Positions 59,883-64,000 of a stretch of DNA of 64,000 bases are shown here, one piece after another; the first letter of the stretch is position 1, and every line of letters starts with the position of its first letter. The DNA comes from Emticicia sp. C21. Lineage in GTDB: Bacteria > Bacteroidota > Bacteroidia > Cytophagales > Spirosomataceae. The stretch is taken from NCBI RefSeq assembly GCF_003418935.1, contig NZ_QVMT01000021.1, forward strand, positions 1 to 64,000, in the 5' to 3' direction. Below the pieces are notes generated by a model. It was not told where the DNA came from and did not search any database. It saw only the letters and a list, made by a program, of their open reading frames with translations. Both the position numbers and the translations under genes were made by a program.

Positions 59883-61865
59883 TTATTTATAACTACGTTG
59901 CGCAATTTTGATATTTTCGTATATCAATGGCTCTTTATTCAAAGTCCATTGGCTATCGCCTTCATATTCCCATGCGGCTACATACATATAGTTTTCATCA
60001 TCACGCATAGCCTCGCCTTCTTCGGTTTGGTATTCTTCGCGGAAGTGTCCACCACAAGATTCATTTCTGTTCAAGGCATCCAGACACATCAGTTCTCCTA
60101 ATTCAATAAAGTCAGCTACACGTCCGGCTTTATCCAGTTCAGGATTAAACTCATCAGCATCTCCCATCACACGTAAATCAGACCAGAATTCTTTTTTCAA
60201 AGCACGAATCTCTTCGATAGCCTCTGTTAGTCCTTGTGCATTACGAGCCATACCACATTTATCCCACATGATTTTGCCGAGACGCTTATGGAATGATTCA
60301 GGAGATTGTTTACCCTTGATAGTTAAGAATTTATTGATACGCTCTTTTACTTTATTTTCTGCTTCAACAAAGGCAGGATGGTCAGTAGGAATCGCCTTTG
60401 TACGGATTTCACCTGAAAGGTAAGCACCAATAGTATAAGGAATCACGAAGTAACCATCTGCCAGACCCTGCATCAGGGCAGATGCTCCCAGGCGGTTAGC
60501 ACCGTGGTCAGAGAAATTAGCTTCACCCAGAGCATATAAACCTGGTACATTTGTCATTAGGTTATAATCTACCCAAAGACCACCCATCGTATAGTGTACA
60601 GCCGGATAGATACGCATAGGTACTTCATATGGATCTTCGCCTGTAATCTGCTTATACATATCAAATAAGTTACCGTATTTCTCTTTTACTACGGCTTTAC
60701 CCATCACGATTATCTCTTCTTTTGAAGCATTATGCAACCCTCTCTTATTAGCTTCAATTTTACCATAACGCTCAATAGCATAAGCATAATCCAGGTAAAC
60801 AGCCATTTTAGATGTACCTACACCATATCCTGCATCACAACGCTCTTTAGCGGCACGAGAAGCAATATCGCGAGGTACAAGGTTACCGAAAGCCGGATAA
60901 CGACGCTCTAAGTAATAATCTCTCTCCTCTTCCGGAATATCATTAGCCGCACGTTTATCGTCTTTTTGTTTAGGAACCCAGATACGACCATCATTACGCA
61001 ATGACTCTGACATCAGTGTCAGTTTCGATTGGTGGTCGCCCGAAACCGGAATACAGGTCGGGTGAATTTGGGTAAAGCATGGGTTACCAAAATATGCCCC
61101 TTGTTTATGTGCTTTCCAGGCTGCTGTCACGTTGCTACCCATTGCATTGGTTGACAGATAGAAAACGTTACCATAGCCACCTGTACATAGCAACACGGCA
61201 TGGCCAAAATGGCGCTCTATCGCTCCGGTAATCAGGTTACGGGCAATAATACCACGTGCTTTACCATCAATCACTACTACTTCTAACATCTCGTGGCGGC
61301 TGTACATGGTTACTGTACCGATACCTACCTGACGCTCTAAACCTGAATATGCTCCTAATAATAATTGCTGACCAGTTTGTCCGGCGGCGTAGAAAGTACG
61401 TTGTACCTGTGTACCACCAAATGAGCGGTTAGATAATAATCCACCGTATTCGCGGGCAAAAGGGACCCCTTGTGCCACACATTGGTCGATGATATTGCCT
61501 GATACTTCTGCTAAACGATGTACGTTAGCCTCTCTTGCACGATAATCACCCCCTTTGATTGTATCATAAAACAGACGGTAAACAGAGTCACCATCATTCT
61601 GATAGTTCTTTGCTGCATTGATACCTCCTTGCGCTGCAATAGAGTGCGCACGGCGAGGTGAATCCTGAAAACAAAAAGCTTTAACTTTATAACCCATCTC
61701 AGCTAAAGTAGCTGCTGCTGCAGCACCTGCTAATCCGGTACCTACTACTATTATTTCTATACTGCGTTTATTGGCAGGATTCACCAATGGCACAGTAGAA
61801 CGATATTTTGTCCATTTCTCCGATATTGAACCTTCGGGAATTTTGGCATTTATTTTTTCGGACAT
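59883..61865 (-). CDS. sdhA: Succinate dehydrogenase/fumarate reductase flavoprotein subunit
   Basis: A 660-residue FAD subunit. FAD site [20 protein letters not shown], covalent FAD His in [21 protein letters not shown] (read in part), substrate and FAD regions [12 protein letters not shown] and [12 protein letters not shown]. It oxidises succinate in respiration, or reduces fumarate under anoxia. It is translated from the sdhC-sdhA-sdhB operon, with 25-base gaps. Confidence 0.96.
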   Translation of the reverse strand: MSEKINAKIPEGSISEKWTKYRSTVPLVNPANKRSIEIIVVGTGLAGAAAAATLAEMGYKVKAFCFQDSPRRAHSIAAQGGINAAKNYQNDGDSVYRLFYDTIKGGDYRAREANVHRLAEVSGNIIDQCVAQGVPFAREYGGLLSNRSFGGTQVQRTFYAAGQTGQQLLLGAYSGLERQVGIGTVTMYSRHEMLEVVVIDGKARGIIARNLITGAIERHFGHAVLLCTGGYGNVFYLSTNAMGSNVTAAWKAHKQGAYFGNPCFTQIHPTCIPVSGDHQSKLTLMSESLRNDGRIWVPKQKDDKRAANDIPEEERDYYLERRYPAFGNLVPRDIASRAAKERCDAGYGVGTSKMAVYLDYAYAIERYGKIEANKRGLHNASKEEIIVMGKAVVKEKYGNLFDMYKQITGEDPYEVPMRIYPAVHYTMGGLWVDYNLMTNVPGLYALGEANFSDHGANRLGASALMQGLADGYFVIPYTIGAYLSGEIRTKAIPTDHPAFVEAENKVKERINKFLTIKGKQSPESFHKRLGKIMWDKCGMARNAQGLTEAIEEIRALKKEFWSDLRVMGDADEFNPELDKAGRVADFIELGELMCLDALNRNESCGGHFREEYQTEEGEAMRDDENYMYVAAWEYEGDSQWTLNKEPLIYENIKIAQRSYK

Positions 61866-61890
61866 ATCTATATATCTGTTAGTCTGAGAA

Positions 61891-62682
61891 TCAATTACCC
61901 ATTAAATGTTTTACATAAAAGAAAATTGGCATTGCCGCAAAACCGATAGGAATCAGAATGGCAAAAATCCATGTACTGATACCCCTGACCAGCGGAGTAT
62001 ATTTAGGATGGTTCCAACCCAGGGTCTGGAAAGCACTCTGGAATCCATGATACAAGTGGAAAGCTACAGCAAACATCCCTACAATGTAGATTAATACGAA
62101 CAAAGGATTTTGAAATACTCTTGCTACTTCTTTGTATAAGTCTTTCACAATCACTAAATGCACACCTGTTTCTAAATCGCTTATTTCAACCTTTTTTACA
62201 TCCTGTGTATAAGTCGAAGGCATTTCATTAGCCACTATCTGCCCTGTTCTCACATCTGACGTATATTGTACATAAGGTAGTGGTTCATTGTGGTATTTAT
62301 ACCAGAAATCACCCATATGAACAACAATATAAACCAAAAGAACAGTTCCTAGAATTGCCATATTGCGGCTTGACCATGAAGAAGAATTTCTGACAACGGC
62401 ATATCTTACTGAACGGGCTTTACGGTTTTGGTATTCAAGATAAAGACCCCAGAATGCGTGAAACAGAATAAAGAAATAGTTAGCATAAGAGATAACCTTG
62501 ATAGGAGGAAAACTCGTCATAAAGACCGCGTAGGTATTGAAAGCATACCCGCCATCTTTATAAAAGAGTTGCAAATTGCCCGAAAGGTGTACTACAAGAA
62601 AAGTACAAAGAAAAAGCCCTGTGAGTGACATCAGAACTTTTTTCCCTATGGAGCTTGATAGTGTTTTTGTAAGCCAAGACAT
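61891..62682 (-). CDS. sdhC: Succinate dehydrogenase/fumarate reductase cytochrome b subunit
   Basis: A 263-residue membrane anchor with five helices, of the diheme type B (single large subunit, no separate SdhD). Potential heme His residues are in [35 protein letters not shown] and [11 protein letters not shown]. It accepts electrons from the iron-sulfur subunit and reduces or oxidises quinone. First gene of the operon; the 264-base gap to the divergent gene at 62947 contains the promoter region, which I cannot resolve. Confidence 0.93.
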   Translation of the reverse strand: MSWLTKTLSSSIGKKVLMSLTGLFLCTFLVVHLSGNLQLFYKDGGYAFNTYAVFMTSFPPIKVISYANYFFILFHAFWGLYLEYQNRKARSVRYAVVRNSSSWSSRNMAILGTVLLVYIVVHMGDFWYKYHNEPLPYVQYTSDVRTGQIVANEMPSTYTQDVKKVEISDLETGVHLVIVKDLYKEVARVFQNPLFVLIYIVGMFAVAFHLYHGFQSAFQTLGWNHPKYTPLVRGISTWIFAILIPIGFAAMPIFFYVKHLMGN

Positions 62683-62946
62683 ACTTTATTCCAGTTTGAA
62701 AACTAAAAATTTGACTATTTTAGTAATAGTGAAAAATACTTAGAAAAGTACAATTACTTTTGCGTGTCAAAAGTAAGCCACAAACTATTTAGAATCAATA
62801 AAAATAATACCCTTTTTTATTAAATAATCATATAGTGAAAATAGAGAAGCATTTATTTTACTAAATGTTTCAAAATACAATTAAATGATATACAACGAAT
62901 AAGCTGTTTTTTCGTTTATATTTACAACAATCCTAATCAAGAGCTT

Positions 62947-64000
62947 ATGAAAGCGTTGAAGTTTACTTTATTTTGTTTGATTATTACCCTATTAGCTGCA
63001 ACAAAAACCAATGCCACCCACTTACGTGCCGGTGAAATAACTGCTAAAAGAATTTCGGCAACTACACTTACTTATCGTGTAACCTTAACTACCTATACCG
63101 ACCAGATTAATGGTGTGCAAGCCAATGAGGGAGCCAATTTTGTAAAATTTTCATTTGGAGTCACAGGAGTACCCCTATATGATGTAAAACGCAAAAAGAA
63201 ATTTCTGATTAATTCGGGAACGATGTGTAATGTATACGATACAACATTTACATTCCCTGCGCAGGGTAGATATACGATTACCTGTGGTATTTCAAACAGA
63301 AATGCCAATACCGTAAACTTACAAGGTCCTACTGACCAGATTAGTTTTTTTGTAGAAACTACCATTGTAGTAAATGGTGCCTTAGGTCTGAATAATACAC
63401 CCGTTTTATTGAATATCCCTGTAGATACCGCCGGAGTTGGGAAACGCTTTATTCATAATCCGGGTGCGTTTGATGCGGATGGAGATAGTCTGGCTTATCG
63501 GTTAACTGCTCCTAAGCGAGACTTTGGTGATGGGACGGGAGTAGGAGGCTTTGCCGCAGGCTATAGAGACCCTGCTTCATTGGGAGATTCAAGGTTAAGT
63601 GAAGATGGACTGAGCCCCTCTTCTTTCAAGATAGATGCTATTACGGGTGATTTGATATGGGATGCACCGGGTAGGCTCTCCGTGAATCAGTATCAGGTCA
63701 ACGTGGCTTTTATTGTAGAAGAGTGGCGCAAGGGTATCAACGGTGCTTATACCAAAATTGGGGAGATAACGCGGGACATGCAGATTATTGTAGTTGAAAC
63801 GCCAAACAAGCGACCCTTGATTACAACTCCTTCGCCTATTTGTGTGGAAGCCGGCCAAAAAATAGAATTTAATATAACAGCCCGAGACCCGGATAATCAT
63901 AGAATCAAGATTTCGACTAATAGTGGGGTTTATAACCGTGATGCAGAGGGACCAATAGAGTTTGTTTTTCCAAAAGAAGCAACCTTTACTCCTTTAAATA
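62947..64000 (+). CDS. Large secreted surface protein, 3' end outside the window
   Basis: An open frame from ATG at 62947 continues past base 64000 (351 codons read). A signal peptide (MKALKFTLFCLIITLLAATKTNA) is followed by THLRAGEITAKRISATTLTY, which is typical of gliding-motility-associated and type IX-secreted proteins of Bacteroidota, and by beta-sandwich repeats (PGAFDADGDSLAYRLTAPK, RLSVNQYQVNVAFIVEEW, PICVEAGQKIEFNITARDPDN), the last two PKD/cadherin-like. A C-terminal sorting domain would lie beyond the window. It is probably exposed on the surface. Confidence 0.8.
   Translation, partial: MKALKFTLFCLIITLLAATKTNATHLRAGEITAKRISATTLTYRVTLTTYTDQINGVQANEGANFVKFSFGVTGVPLYDVKRKKKFLINSGTMCNVYDTTFTFPAQGRYTITCGISNRNANTVNLQGPTDQISFFVETTIVVNGALGLNNTPVLLNIPVDTAGVGKRFIHNPGAFDADGDSLAYRLTAPKRDFGDGTGVGGFAAGYRDPASLGDSRLSEDGLSPSSFKIDAITGDLIWDAPGRLSVNQYQVNVAFIVEEWRKGINGAYTKIGEITRDMQIIVVETPNKRPLITTPSPICVEAGQKIEFNITARDPDNHRIKISTNSGVYNRDAEGPIEFVFPKEATFTPLN

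Noticed and set aside
1-64000. tRNA genes, riboswitches and CRISPR arrays
   Set aside because: Reading the intergenic stretches showed no cloverleaf-like conserved arms, no regularly spaced repeat series and no riboswitch core that I recognise; a covariance-model scan would be decisive.

Overview
The window looks like a chromosomal segment of an AT-rich Bacteroidota bacterium, probably of the order Cytophagales. The evidence is the gene families (DUF5916 outer-membrane protein, PorT-like barrel, BlaR1-type peptidase with a plug-like tail, quinol:fumarate reductase-type SdhCAB, MAM/P-domain secreted protein, a likely type IX-secreted surface protein cut by the window end), the near absence of Shine-Dalgarno sites, and a TAnnTTTG-type promoter. 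The species cannot be named from the sequence. There is a partial 5S rRNA at the left edge; no tRNA and no CRISPR array were seen.

Layout. 1-160: the end of an rRNA operon (5S plus terminator). 192-4412: a very AT-rich minus-strand block with an Eco57I-like N6-adenine methyltransferase and an overlapping PD-(D/E)XK nuclease (a candidate restriction-modification module), plus an unknown small gene. 4413-8029: two perfect DnaA boxes, argD, a methyltransferase, a DUF456 protein and a GNAT acetyltransferase. 8208-10707: a BlaI/BlaR1-type pair behind a double operator.

10832-26811 is the most coherent block, an apparent envelope and general-stress island: glycine-zipper OmpA lipoprotein, AI-2E exporter, barrel protein, coiled-coil lipoprotein, GlsB, YtxH, holin-like protein, repeat protein, TspO-like and YihY/BrkB membrane proteins and Dps. 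They are interleaved with RpoN (sigma-54), its NtrC-type activator, two histidine kinases and three stand-alone receiver proteins. Six transcription units here carry the same TGGNAY...TTT element 53-58 bases before the start codon, which suggests one sigma-54-like regulon. This is the best candidate for an undescribed system in the window.

26964-48617 is mostly housekeeping: lpdA, M13 peptidase, DsbA-like protein, serS, lysC, ribH, a TPR protein, glycerol facilitator, purB, an SNF2 helicase and a 2-hydroxyacid dehydrogenase. It is broken by accessory pieces: a secreted P-domain protein, a DUF6922-like orphan, a decayed gene with a homopolymer frameshift (39952-40316), a Schlafen AlbA_2 protein and large inverted repeats. 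48693-64000 holds DUF5916, a secreted Arg/Tyr-rich protein, an SSS symporter, the crtI-crtB carotenoid operon with an inverted-repeat operator, dnaN, a bile-acid-type symporter, sdhCAB and the start of a large secreted protein. All functions are read from sequence alone; no database search was run.
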